Shown piece by piece: positions 57,063-64,000 of a DNA stretch of 64,000 nucleotides. Within the stretch, counting starts at the first letter, position 1. Each line of letters opens with the position of its first letter. The stretch comes from Heminiphilus faecis (GTDB lineage: Bacteria; Bacteroidota; Bacteroidia; Bacteroidales; Muribaculaceae), in assembly GCF_008728965.1 (NCBI RefSeq), contig NZ_VSMC01000013.1:1-64000 (forward strand). Reading direction: 5' to 3'. A program made the translations under genes and the position numbers. The notes under the pieces were generated by a model. It searched no databases and was not told the DNA's origin. It was given only the letters and a program-made list of their open reading frames with translations.

Positions 57063-59501
57063 TTATCCTAATGTAACTCTCACTTCATTGACAGACCCCT
57101 CGGGCCGTACGGGCACCACATTGCCCTCCACGGGAGAGCCGTTGAGCATAAGGCTCTTCACTCCGCGGCATACTCCGTCAGGGTTGTCGACCGTAATACG
57201 ATATTCGGCTCCACGGAAGCGACGTGTCACCTCATAGTGCCTACAGTCGGAAGGGATACAGGGGTCTATCTCAAGACCGTCATACCCGGGTCTTATGCCA
57301 AGTATGAACTGCGTTATAGCATACCAGTTCCAAGCGGCCGTGCCAGTGAGCCAAGAGTTCTTTGCCTCGCCGGGACGGAAAGCATCCTTGCCGGCAGTCA
57401 TCTGACAGTATACATAAGGCTCCACCTTATGGAGGTCGCTCTTATCTTCAAGATATGCGGGGCATATCTTACGGTAGTATTCCCACGCGCGGTCACCGCG
57501 TCCGAGCACGGTCTCGCCGATGATAACCCACGGATTGTTATGAGCAAAGATACCGGCATTTTCCTTATAGCCGGCGGGATAGGTGGAAATCTCACCATAC
57601 TCCATGACATACTCCGTAAAGGCCGGATGATTCAGCACAATGCCGTGCTCGCAGTCAAGGTACTTCTTCACGGAGTCAAGCGACTTCTCGACAAGTCCGT
57701 CCTCAAGGCCAATGCCAGCCATGGTGCACCATCCCTGACTCTCGATAAATATCTTGCCCTCCTTGTTTTCGTGACTGCCGACCTTGTTGCCGTAATAATC
57801 GTAGGCGCGGAGAAACCACTCACCGTCCCATCCGTGCTTCCTGACAGCCTCCTTCATGGCATCGACACATGCCTGCGCGCGATCGGCCTCGTCATCAAGT
57901 CCGAGACGGCGACAGAGCTGCACATACTCCTGACCATAAATGACAAACTGGCCGGCTATCATGAGCGACTCGGCCTTACTGCCCTCAGTCTTGTTCTCGG
58001 TTGTCTGAAACGACTCATTAGGATCGTTGGAGAAGCAGTTCAGGTTAAGACAGTCGTTCCAGTCGGCACGACCAATAAGAGGCAGTCCGTGAGGTCCGAG
58101 ATTATCCACAACATGGTTGAACGACACCCGAAGGTGTTCCATCAGAGGCACTTCTGAACCCGGCACATTGTCAAAGGGCACCGGAGCTTCGAGTATGGAC
58201 ATGTCGCCGGCCTCCTTGATATATGCTATAGTACCGAATATCAGCCACATGGGGTCATCATTGAATCCACCGCCGATGTCATTGTTGCCACGCTTTGTCA
58301 ACGGCTGATACTGATGATAGCATCCGCCGTCGGGGAACTGTGTCGACGCGATGTCGATAATGCGCTGACGCGCACGCTCGGGAATCTGATGCACAAAACC
58401 CACGAGGTCCTGATTGGAGTCGCGGAAGCCCATGCCTCGTCCTATGCCGCTCTCAAAAAACGAAGCGGAACGAGAGAAGCAGAACGTGATCATGCACTGA
58501 TACTGATTCCATATGTTGACCATACGGTCAAGGCGCTCGTCGCCGCTATCGAGGCTGAATATACCGAGAAGGCGGTCCCAATAGGCGCGCAGTTCGTCAA
58601 AAGCCTTGTCGACCTTATCGGCGGTATCGAAACGCGCCATCATCTCGCGGGCCTTTGTCTTGTTTATGACGCCTTTGGACTCCCACTTATCGTCCTGCTC
58701 ATTCTCGACATAACCGAGCATGAACACGAGGTCGCGGCTCTCGCCGGGCCGGAGAGTCATCTCCATATAATGCGACGCCACGGGCGACCAACCGTGAGCC
58801 ACGGAGTTGCCGGGCTTACCGGCAATCACCGTCTGCGGCTCGTCGAAGCCGTTGTAGAGGCCGAGGAAGGTCTCGCGGTCGGTGTCAAAGCCGTCAACAG
58901 GAACGTTTACGTTGTAGAAGGCGTAATGATTGCGGCGCTCCTTGTACTCGGTCTTGTGGTATATGGTCGAGCCGTCAACCTCCACCTCGCCGGTAGAGAA
59001 GTTGCGCTGGAAGTTCTCCATGTCGGTGGCGGCATTCCACAGACACCACTCAATGAAAGAGAACAGCTTGAAAGTCTTGGGGGTATCTCCGATATTGGTA
59101 AGGGTGAGTTTGGTCACCTCAGCATGAGTGTTCAGCGGAACGAAAAAGAGCATATCGGCGCGCAAACCGTTTTTTTCGCCGATTATGCGCGTATAGTTCA
59201 TGCCGTGGCGGCACTCATAACTGTCAAGTTCGGTCTTCACGGGCTTCCAGCCGGGATTCCACACAGTGCCGTTGTCGTTTATATAGAAATATCGGCCGCC
59301 GGCATCCATAGGGACACCGTTGTAGCGGTAGCGTGTAAGCCGGCGAAACTTCGCATCCTTGTAAAAAGAGTATCCTCCGGCGGTATTTGAGATCAGAGAA
59401 AAGAAGTCCTCATTGCCAAGATAGTTTATCCACGGCCATGGAGTGCGCGGATTTTCAATCACATATTCGCGAGCCTTGTCGTCAAAATGTCCGTATTTCA
59501 T
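57063..59501 (-). CDS. GH94 cellobiose phosphorylase
   Basis: The 812-aa cytoplasmic enzyme converts cellobiose plus phosphate to glucose-1-phosphate and glucose. It opens with [13 protein letters not shown] and [10 protein letters not shown], the typical cellobiose-phosphorylase N-terminus. The catalytic Asp lies in [12 protein letters not shown] (about residue 478), and [23 protein letters not shown] is close to family binding loops. The C-terminal jelly roll is complete. Its presence in a mannan operon points to glucomannan, whose hydrolysis yields cellobiose or mixed disaccharides. A related laminaribiose or other GH94 specificity cannot be excluded. It is separated from the upstream GH26 by a terminator and has its own -7 element. 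Confidence 0.9.
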   Translation of the reverse strand: MKYGHFDDKAREYVIENPRTPWPWINYLGNEDFFSLISNTAGGYSFYKDAKFRRLTRYRYNGVPMDAGGRYFYINDNGTVWNPGWKPVKTELDSYECRHGMNYTRIIGEKNGLRADMLFFVPLNTHAEVTKLTLTNIGDTPKTFKLFSFIEWCLWNAATDMENFQRNFSTGEVEVDGSTIYHKTEYKERRNHYAFYNVNVPVDGFDTDRETFLGLYNGFDEPQTVIAGKPGNSVAHGWSPVASHYMEMTLRPGESRDLVFMLGYVENEQDDKWESKGVINKTKAREMMARFDTADKVDKAFDELRAYWDRLLGIFSLDSGDERLDRMVNIWNQYQCMITFCFSRSASFFESGIGRGMGFRDSNQDLVGFVHQIPERARQRIIDIASTQFPDGGCYHQYQPLTKRGNNDIGGGFNDDPMWLIFGTIAYIKEAGDMSILEAPVPFDNVPGSEVPLMEHLRVSFNHVVDNLGPHGLPLIGRADWNDCLNLNCFSNDPNESFQTTENKTEGSKAESLMIAGQFVIYGQEYVQLCRRLGLDDEADRAQACVDAMKEAVRKHGWDGEWFLRAYDYYGNKVGSHENKEGKIFIESQGWCTMAGIGLEDGLVEKSLDSVKKYLDCEHGIVLNHPAFTEYVMEYGEISTYPAGYKENAGIFAHNNPWVIIGETVLGRGDRAWEYYRKICPAYLEDKSDLHKVEPYVYCQMTAGKDAFRPGEAKNSWLTGTAAWNWYAITQFILGIRPGYDGLEIDPCIPSDCRHYEVTRRFRGAEYRITVDNPDGVCRGVKSLMLNGSPVEGNVVPVRPEGSVNEVRVTLG

Positions 59502-59547
59502 TTAAGTAAATTGTTAGAAAAGTGTAGAAAATGCGTAATTTATGATA

Positions 59548-59555
59548 CAAATTTA
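59548..59555 (-). promoter_or_regulatory. -7 promoter element for the GH94-GH26-GH130 operon
   Basis: Minus-strand TAAATTTG matches TAnnTTTG 46 nt upstream of the GH94 start and just downstream of a terminator. The -33 TTTG is not at ideal spacing. Confidence 0.45.
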
Positions 59556-59629
59556 CGCAAATAGTGCGGAGCCATCGTATAGATAATGTAAACAATAGCA
59601 CCATACAATGTTGCACGCGTTCGTATACA

Positions 59630-59675
59630 ATCATAAAAAATTCCCGACCCGGAAATATCGGGGCCGGGAATTTTT
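59630..59675 (-). terminator. Terminator between surface GH26 and GH94
   Basis: AAAAATTCCCG (59636-59646) pairs with CGGGAATTTTT (59665-59675), extended inside by CCCG/CGGG around one mismatch. On the minus strand it lies 35 nt after the GH26 stop and runs into TTTTTTATG. It divides the locus into two transcription units. Confidence 0.75.
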
Positions 59676-59709
59676 ATTCAATCACAAATCAATGCTTTTA
59701 TATACATTT

Positions 59710-61464
59710 TTACTTCAGGCTGAAATCGCCACGACTTACAACATAAGGCGAGTTAACCATTTCGCGCCATATCTCGGCATTGTTCCACCGGTCAAACTGT
59801 GGAGTATCGGCATTGTCGCCCATCTCGTACCACTGCATGAACCAGCTCCAGAGCGCACCGTTATTGTAAGCCGACACGGGGTCGACCATGTTGCCGACTT
59901 CACCGAGAGCTATCACTTTCTTCTTGTCGACAAGAATGTTTATAAGGTCGAAAGTATCAGTCTGGTCGGTCATGGCATCATCAATATATAAGTCGGCACA
60001 TACGATATCGACTTTGTCGTTGCCGGGATAAGCGGCCTGCAATTTGTCAATGGAGGCGAGTTTGCCTTCGTCGGTAGTCTGCACGGTCCATACCCATATG
60101 AGGTTGTTTATACCATATTCATTTGTGAGTTTATCGTACAGATAGTCCCAGAGTTGCTTTGTGGTATCAACACCACTCATACCCCACCAGAACCAAGCGC
60201 CCCAAGTATAGTCGCCGGCAGCCTCGTGGAAAGGACGCCATATCACAGGTATGCCCGCATCCTGAAGGAGCTTCAGATACCCGGCCACTTTGTCAATGTC
60301 GGCATCGAGCACCTTGTTTTCGGGAGTGCCAGCCACAAGCGCATTGGCCGCATTGAAGTCGCCTTTGGCGTCAAGTTCGTCAGACGGCGCACCGTCACTG
60401 TATACCTTGACTGACACGAGAGTGTAGTCATGTCCGCCTATTATAAGGCCACCCTCCTTGACTTTGTCGGCAGTGACAGCATCAAGCGTGATCGAGAAGT
60501 CGCCGTTTATGACAAAATAGTCGTAGTCTGTGCCGTCGGCAGCCACAAGTCCGCTCCAACCGCTATCCTTAAAGGAGCCCTGAGCACCCTCTGCGACATC
60601 CTTTACGGTGACAGTTATAACCGAACCGGCGCTGACTTTAGACAGAACAGCCATTGAAGTCTCGTCGGTAAGCTGCAGACTGGCAGACCAGTCGGGAAGC
60701 ATTACAGTCTCGGCGGTCGACACTGTCTCATCAATAGGAGTTCCAAACGATACGGGAGTGTTCCAGTGCCAAGTGAAGGCGGGAATACTGCCGGCGTCCC
60801 ACACCTGCTGCACGGGGGTTATGTCGCCATAGTCAATCCAATCAGAAGGAGAATTGGCAAGGTGTATGTAGTCAAAGCCCACGACAGCAGGATATTTACC
60901 GGCTTGCTGCGCTATGAAATCAGAGAAGCGAGTGCCCCAAGCCACCTCGCCCATAGCGCCCGAAAGCTGAGTCTTGCCGTAGTTCTCGACGAGGTAAGTG
61001 TAAAGCTTCTTGGCCTCGGCCGTAGCATTGGGGTTTATAAGGCTTGCAGCCACCTGACTGCGGTCAAGACCTACGTTGGTGTTGAACTTCACTGTCTTGG
61101 CGGGAGCAAACACCTCGGGATTGTCCTTGATACATACGGCGCCCTCGGGAACCTCAACCGTATACTCGGTATAGGCGGTGAGCGTGAGAGGTATGACAAG
61201 CTCCATGCCGTTGTCGGGGTTGACAGAGGCGGTCACGGCCTGTCCGTTGACGGTAATGCTCCGGTCAGCAATAGCCACAAGGTTGTTGTAGGACAAGGTC
61301 AGGGCCACGGTTGACGAGGGACGCACAGTGGCACCCTCTGCAATCGACTGCGAGCGGTTGATCATATCCACTCCGTCAAGCACACCGTAGTTGTCATCGT
61401 CGTGACAGGCAGTCATGGCGAGACCGAGCATCAGTGCCGGAACAATGTATTTGATTGTCTTCAT
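59710..61464 (-). CDS. Surface GH26 endo-beta-mannanase with N-terminal Ig-like domain and inserted beta-sandwich module
   Basis: The 584 aa have a lipoprotein signal (TAC, Cys20) followed by Asp residues (HDDDNY), a pattern seen in surface-exported Bacteroidota lipoproteins. Residues about 35-130 are a bacterial Ig-like (Big_5/SbsA-type) domain (YTVEVPEGAVCIKDN). The GH26 domain starts near 135, with acid/base Glu414 in RPFHEAAG and nucleophile Glu522 in VIALGEVGNM. Between TWHWNTPVSF (231-240) and GDFNAANALV (368-377) sits an extra module of about 115 residues that resembles the C-terminal modules of the neighbouring glycan-binding protein. It is likely the endo-acting surface mannanase. 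Confidence 0.9.
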   Translation of the reverse strand: MKTIKYIVPALMLGLAMTACHDDDNYGVLDGVDMINRSQSIAEGATVRPSSTVALTLSYNNLVAIADRSITVNGQAVTASVNPDNGMELVIPLTLTAYTEYTVEVPEGAVCIKDNPEVFAPAKTVKFNTNVGLDRSQVAASLINPNATAEAKKLYTYLVENYGKTQLSGAMGEVAWGTRFSDFIAQQAGKYPAVVGFDYIHLANSPSDWIDYGDITPVQQVWDAGSIPAFTWHWNTPVSFGTPIDETVSTAETVMLPDWSASLQLTDETSMAVLSKVSAGSVITVTVKDVAEGAQGSFKDSGWSGLVAADGTDYDYFVINGDFSITLDAVTADKVKEGGLIIGGHDYTLVSVKVYSDGAPSDELDAKGDFNAANALVAGTPENKVLDADIDKVAGYLKLLQDAGIPVIWRPFHEAAGDYTWGAWFWWGMSGVDTTKQLWDYLYDKLTNEYGINNLIWVWTVQTTDEGKLASIDKLQAAYPGNDKVDIVCADLYIDDAMTDQTDTFDLINILVDKKKVIALGEVGNMVDPVSAYNNGALWSWFMQWYEMGDNADTPQFDRWNNAEIWREMVNSPYVVSRGDFSLK

Positions 61465-61479
61465 CGTGTTAAATTTGTA

Positions 61480-61512
61480 TTCCGTGTCCGGTCCGAAAAG
61501 CCGGACACGGAA
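61480..61512 (-). other. Intergenic stem-loop between glycan-binding protein and GH26
   Basis: TTCCGTGTCCGG at 61480-61491 pairs perfectly with 61501-61512 (12 bp, 9-nt loop). It lies 7 nt after the upstream stop. The minus-strand 3' side is ATACAAATTT, not a clean T-run, so it could be a weak terminator or an mRNA-stabilising structure that sets the protein ratio. Confidence 0.55.
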
Positions 61513-61518
61513 TTAAGA

Positions 61519-63864
61519 TTAATTTTCGTAAGTAATTTTCTTTAATGTCGTACCTGATCCTTGTATGATCATGCCGGTGAAAGGACTCTCATCCTTGCTA
61601 CCCTCTATGGTACGGAGTTTGTCAAGATCGTCGGCAGTAAGGGTGTAAGTAACCTTATCGACGGTCTCATTCCATTCGGCAACCGTAGCAAATGAATTCC
61701 AATCGGCAGGGTTAAGCTGTATCTGGAATCCTGATGCAGACTCCACATAGAAAGTCAATGTGGCACCGGCTTTAGCTCCGTCGAAGTTTTCCTTGCTTAT
61801 GTAGAGGTGGGGACCCCAAGCGAGTTCATAGGTTCCTTCCCAGACAGTGGTTTCGGTAGGATTCTCCCACTCAACTACAACCTTGCTGATGATACACTGG
61901 TCACCGGTGATGACAAGTCCTTGTCTTGCGATGAGGTCATCCAGTATCTCCTGAGTAAGTTCGACAACAAGCATGCCGTCGGCAGGACTGTCGTACTGTC
62001 CGGGTACTCCGGCAAGAGCGTTCCAGCCGTCGCCGACACGGAGTGACAGGCACCACCATTCGCCATCGGTGACAGGAGTAGCGTATATCGTCATTTTAGC
62101 TCCTGCAGGAACCTGCGACCAGTCATATGCGCCCCATGCAAGATCCTGCATGCCGCCCCAGCCTGTAATGTCAACAGCTCCGGTCCAGATGACATTTTCA
62201 ACATGTGTAGCGGGAATGATGTCAAACTTATAGTCAAGGCTCTGGTCGCCTGACACGAGAGTAACGGTAGTGCCGGGACCGGCCGTAGCGGGCAGATTGA
62301 TGTAAAGGAAGGTGCCGTTGAGTATGTACTGAACGTCGTCGCCGTTGACTTTGACTCCTGTAAGGAGCGACTCGTTGGCTATGCCGACTTTGAGTATGTC
62401 ACCGGCTTTTATCTCTACGTCCTCGCCGGGCATCTCGACGATGTAGGCTATCGACGGGAGCTCTACGGTAAGTTCAGGACCTTCGACAGTCTCACCGTTG
62501 GTCATGACAAACTTCACCACACCCGAAGCGGCGGTAAGGGGCACCGTAACCTTGAGTTCGGTAGCGGAGGGTTTGTCGGCGCCAACCTCGACACCACCTG
62601 TAAAGATAACCGTCTTCACAAGGTCAAGGTTGCGACCGGTGACGGTGAGTTCGTCACCAGCAGGTGCGGGCGCGGGATTGTAAGCTATATTCTCGGGCTT
62701 GGCGGTAGCGATGGGCACAGCCACAGTCTTACCGCTTTTAAGATTGAGCACGAGGTCGCCCGACTGAGCGGCAGCAGGCATAGCCACTTTAAGTTCGGTA
62801 GCGCTTAACGAGGAGGGCACCACAGCCTTGTCGACATTGGGGAAAACCACATCGGTAACCTGATCCATGTTGACGCCGGTAACGGTGATTTCGTCGCCGC
62901 CACGCAGACCATCGGCGGGAGCGGCCTTAACATCGGTGGGCATTACCATGCCTATGTTGGCGCAAGCCACTTTCACGGCCGAAGCGGTAACAAACACTAT
63001 GACACCGTCGTGAGAGTTGTCGGGCAGAACAAATGTAATCGCGCTCTTCTCGGCATCGTAGGCAAACTCAATGTCGGCAGCATCGCCGGCGCGGCCTTCG
63101 GCTTCGGGAGCGAAGTCATCGATCTGCATTTTGGTGACGAGGTCGAGGTCGGTACCCTTTACCGCGACTTCCTGACCGGGCTTGGCATCGGTAAGGTCAA
63201 GCACTGTCTCGGGAGCGGGAAGCACAACCACGAGTTCTTCATCCTCGAAAGGCATGACATTGGGCACTTCCTCAGCCGTGGATAGCTTGAGCACACCACC
63301 GCGAGCCTCGGCAGGCACGACAACCTTTATGGTAGTGCGAGTATGCTCGACAAAGTCCTCGGCATAAACGTTGACGCTGTCGCCCATCTCATCAAAGGGG
63401 AAGCACACCTCTTTCATAAGGTTGAGATATTCGCCGGTTATGGTGATTTCGTGACCGGGTTTTACGGGATTGGGAGCAATGCCGGTAATCTCGATGGGTT
63501 CGAGGAATGTAAGCTCGGTGAGAGTGGTGATCTTGCCTCCGGCATAGTTGAGCACTACAAGACCGGGCTCGGCATTCTGCGGCACCACAATCCGGATCTC
63601 CCCGGGAGAAACCACCTGTATGTCGGTGATTTCCCCGGCTCCGGGAAGGGTTATGCTGTTGATGCGGTCGAGACCCGAACCGATGAAACGGAGTTCACCG
63701 CCACGGAGTACGGGAGACGGCCCGAAAGCATTCAGGTGTACACCGCCCTTGAACTGGTTGGTGTCTATATCAGTACCGTCGTCGCACGATGTGAAGGCGA
63801 CCGCGGTCACCATCATCAGGCACATCATCAGGACGGCAGTGAATTTGTTGCTGTATTTTTTCAT
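61519..63864 (-). CDS. Surface glycan-binding lipoprotein with IPT/TIG repeats and two C-terminal beta-sandwich modules
   Basis: The 781 aa have a signal peptide with TSC (Cys27) followed by Asp-Asp. Five or six IPT/TIG-type Ig repeats follow in tandem, each with a PG.E/D.T..G pattern (GGELRFIGSGLD, KPGHEITITGEYL, KPGQEVAVKGTDL, GGDEITVTGVNM, AGDELTVTGRNL). Two related modules of about 110 aa end the protein (about 557-669 with WGGMQDLAWGAYDW, and 670-781 with TYELAWGPHLYI), rich in Trp as in carbohydrate-binding modules. No catalytic motif is seen. This is the layout of SusE-position binding proteins of polysaccharide loci. It is downstream of a partial gene and 54 nt upstream of the surface GH26. 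Confidence 0.85.
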   Translation of the reverse strand: MKKYSNKFTAVLMMCLMMVTAVAFTSCDDGTDIDTNQFKGGVHLNAFGPSPVLRGGELRFIGSGLDRINSITLPGAGEITDIQVVSPGEIRIVVPQNAEPGLVVLNYAGGKITTLTELTFLEPIEITGIAPNPVKPGHEITITGEYLNLMKEVCFPFDEMGDSVNVYAEDFVEHTRTTIKVVVPAEARGGVLKLSTAEEVPNVMPFEDEELVVVLPAPETVLDLTDAKPGQEVAVKGTDLDLVTKMQIDDFAPEAEGRAGDAADIEFAYDAEKSAITFVLPDNSHDGVIVFVTASAVKVACANIGMVMPTDVKAAPADGLRGGDEITVTGVNMDQVTDVVFPNVDKAVVPSSLSATELKVAMPAAAQSGDLVLNLKSGKTVAVPIATAKPENIAYNPAPAPAGDELTVTGRNLDLVKTVIFTGGVEVGADKPSATELKVTVPLTAASGVVKFVMTNGETVEGPELTVELPSIAYIVEMPGEDVEIKAGDILKVGIANESLLTGVKVNGDDVQYILNGTFLYINLPATAGPGTTVTLVSGDQSLDYKFDIIPATHVENVIWTGAVDITGWGGMQDLAWGAYDWSQVPAGAKMTIYATPVTDGEWWCLSLRVGDGWNALAGVPGQYDSPADGMLVVELTQEILDDLIARQGLVITGDQCIISKVVVEWENPTETTVWEGTYELAWGPHLYISKENFDGAKAGATLTFYVESASGFQIQLNPADWNSFATVAEWNETVDKVTYTLTADDLDKLRTIEGSKDESPFTGMIIQGSGTTLKKITYEN

Positions 63865-63885
63865 TTCAATTTCTCGATTTAAAGA

Positions 63886-64000
63886 TTAATTAAGCACCGC
63901 ACGTATATTGTCGATCTTGATAATGGGCTGGCACTCCGTACCGTTGATACCGCCGCCTACGACAAACATGGTAAGGCTTGCAAAGTCACCGGGTTTGGAG
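63886..64000 (-). CDS. Partial CDS (C-terminal 37 residues), probable glycan-locus surface protein
   Basis: A minus-strand frame open to the window edge ends with TAA at 63888-63886. The last residues read IIKIDNIRAVLN, preceded by a Gly-rich strand (FVVGGGIN). The ending IDNIR is common at the C-terminus of beta-sandwich binding modules in Bacteroidota surface lipoproteins. It lies 21 nt upstream of the IPT/TIG protein gene, so it belongs to the same operon. The rest of the gene is outside the window. Confidence 0.6.
   Translation of the reverse strand, partial: SKPGDFASLTMFVVGGGINGTECQPIIKIDNIRAVLN

Overview
The window is a chromosomal segment of a Bacteroidales bacterium; a gut Bacteroidales of the Muribaculaceae/Bacteroidaceae type is my guess from content, not a measured placement. 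Reasons: promoters of the Bacteroidota type (TTTG about 20 bp upstream of TAnnTTTG), Mfa-type fimbriae with Mfa2/DUF3868/DUF3575 partners, a mannan utilisation locus with surface lipoproteins, and Bacteroidota-length RpoB/RpoC/EF-Tu. Most of the window looks GC-balanced; the first 3.4 kb is visibly more AT-rich.

Layout. (1) 1-3600, plus strand: an AT-rich accessory segment of small unknown genes, a long near-continuous RNA-like hairpin at 1391-1508, a glycine-zipper membrane protein and a lipoprotein. It ends in a terminator and direct/inverted repeats that look like the edge of an integrated element. (2) 4063-17179, minus strand: the translation/transcription supercluster tRNA-Thr-Tyr-Gly-Thr, tuf, tRNA-Trp, secE, nusG, rplK, rplA, rplJ, rplL, rpoB, rpoC. 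It has a textbook promoter, an attenuator-like hairpin between rplL and rpoB, and a perfect 46-bp palindromic terminator after rpoC. (3) 17.3-20.9 kb: Xaa-Pro aminopeptidase, gamma-carbonic-anhydrase-like protein and trpS. (4) 21.2-32.3 kb, minus strand: a complete Mfa-type fimbrial operon (DUF3575, DUF3868, Mfa1-like shaft, Mfa2-like anchor, a further fimbrillin, a large tip-type lipoprotein) ending in a thioredoxin-like lipoprotein. (5) 32.8-45.7 kb: housekeeping genes, a zinc-type ABC importer with no adjacent permease, a four-gene envelope/ion operon, and the rplM-rpsI-rpsB-tsf operon. (6) 45.9-49.3 kb, plus strand: two SGNH esterases and a glycerophosphodiesterase. (7) 49.4-64.0 kb, minus strand: most of a mannan/glucomannan utilisation locus.

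How the genes work together. In the mannan locus the surface glycan-binding protein and a surface GH26 would bind and cut mannan. A second lipoprotein GH26 would trim products to disaccharides, and a GPH-type transporter would import them. Cellobiose 2-epimerase would convert mannobiose to mannosylglucose. GH130 would phosphorolyse that to mannose-1-phosphate and glucose. Phosphomannose isomerase would feed mannose-6-phosphate into glycolysis, given a phosphomannomutase elsewhere. GH94 phosphorylase would handle the cellobiose stretches of glucomannan, and the esterases would remove acyl groups. SusC/SusD-like genes would be expected just beyond the right edge, where a partial CDS is cut.

The most unusual items are the structured RNA candidate in the accessory segment, a beta-sandwich module shared between the glycan-binding protein (two copies) and the inside of a GH26 catalytic domain, and a dispersed TAATTGGTC-type repeat, one copy of which lies in frame inside a gene.
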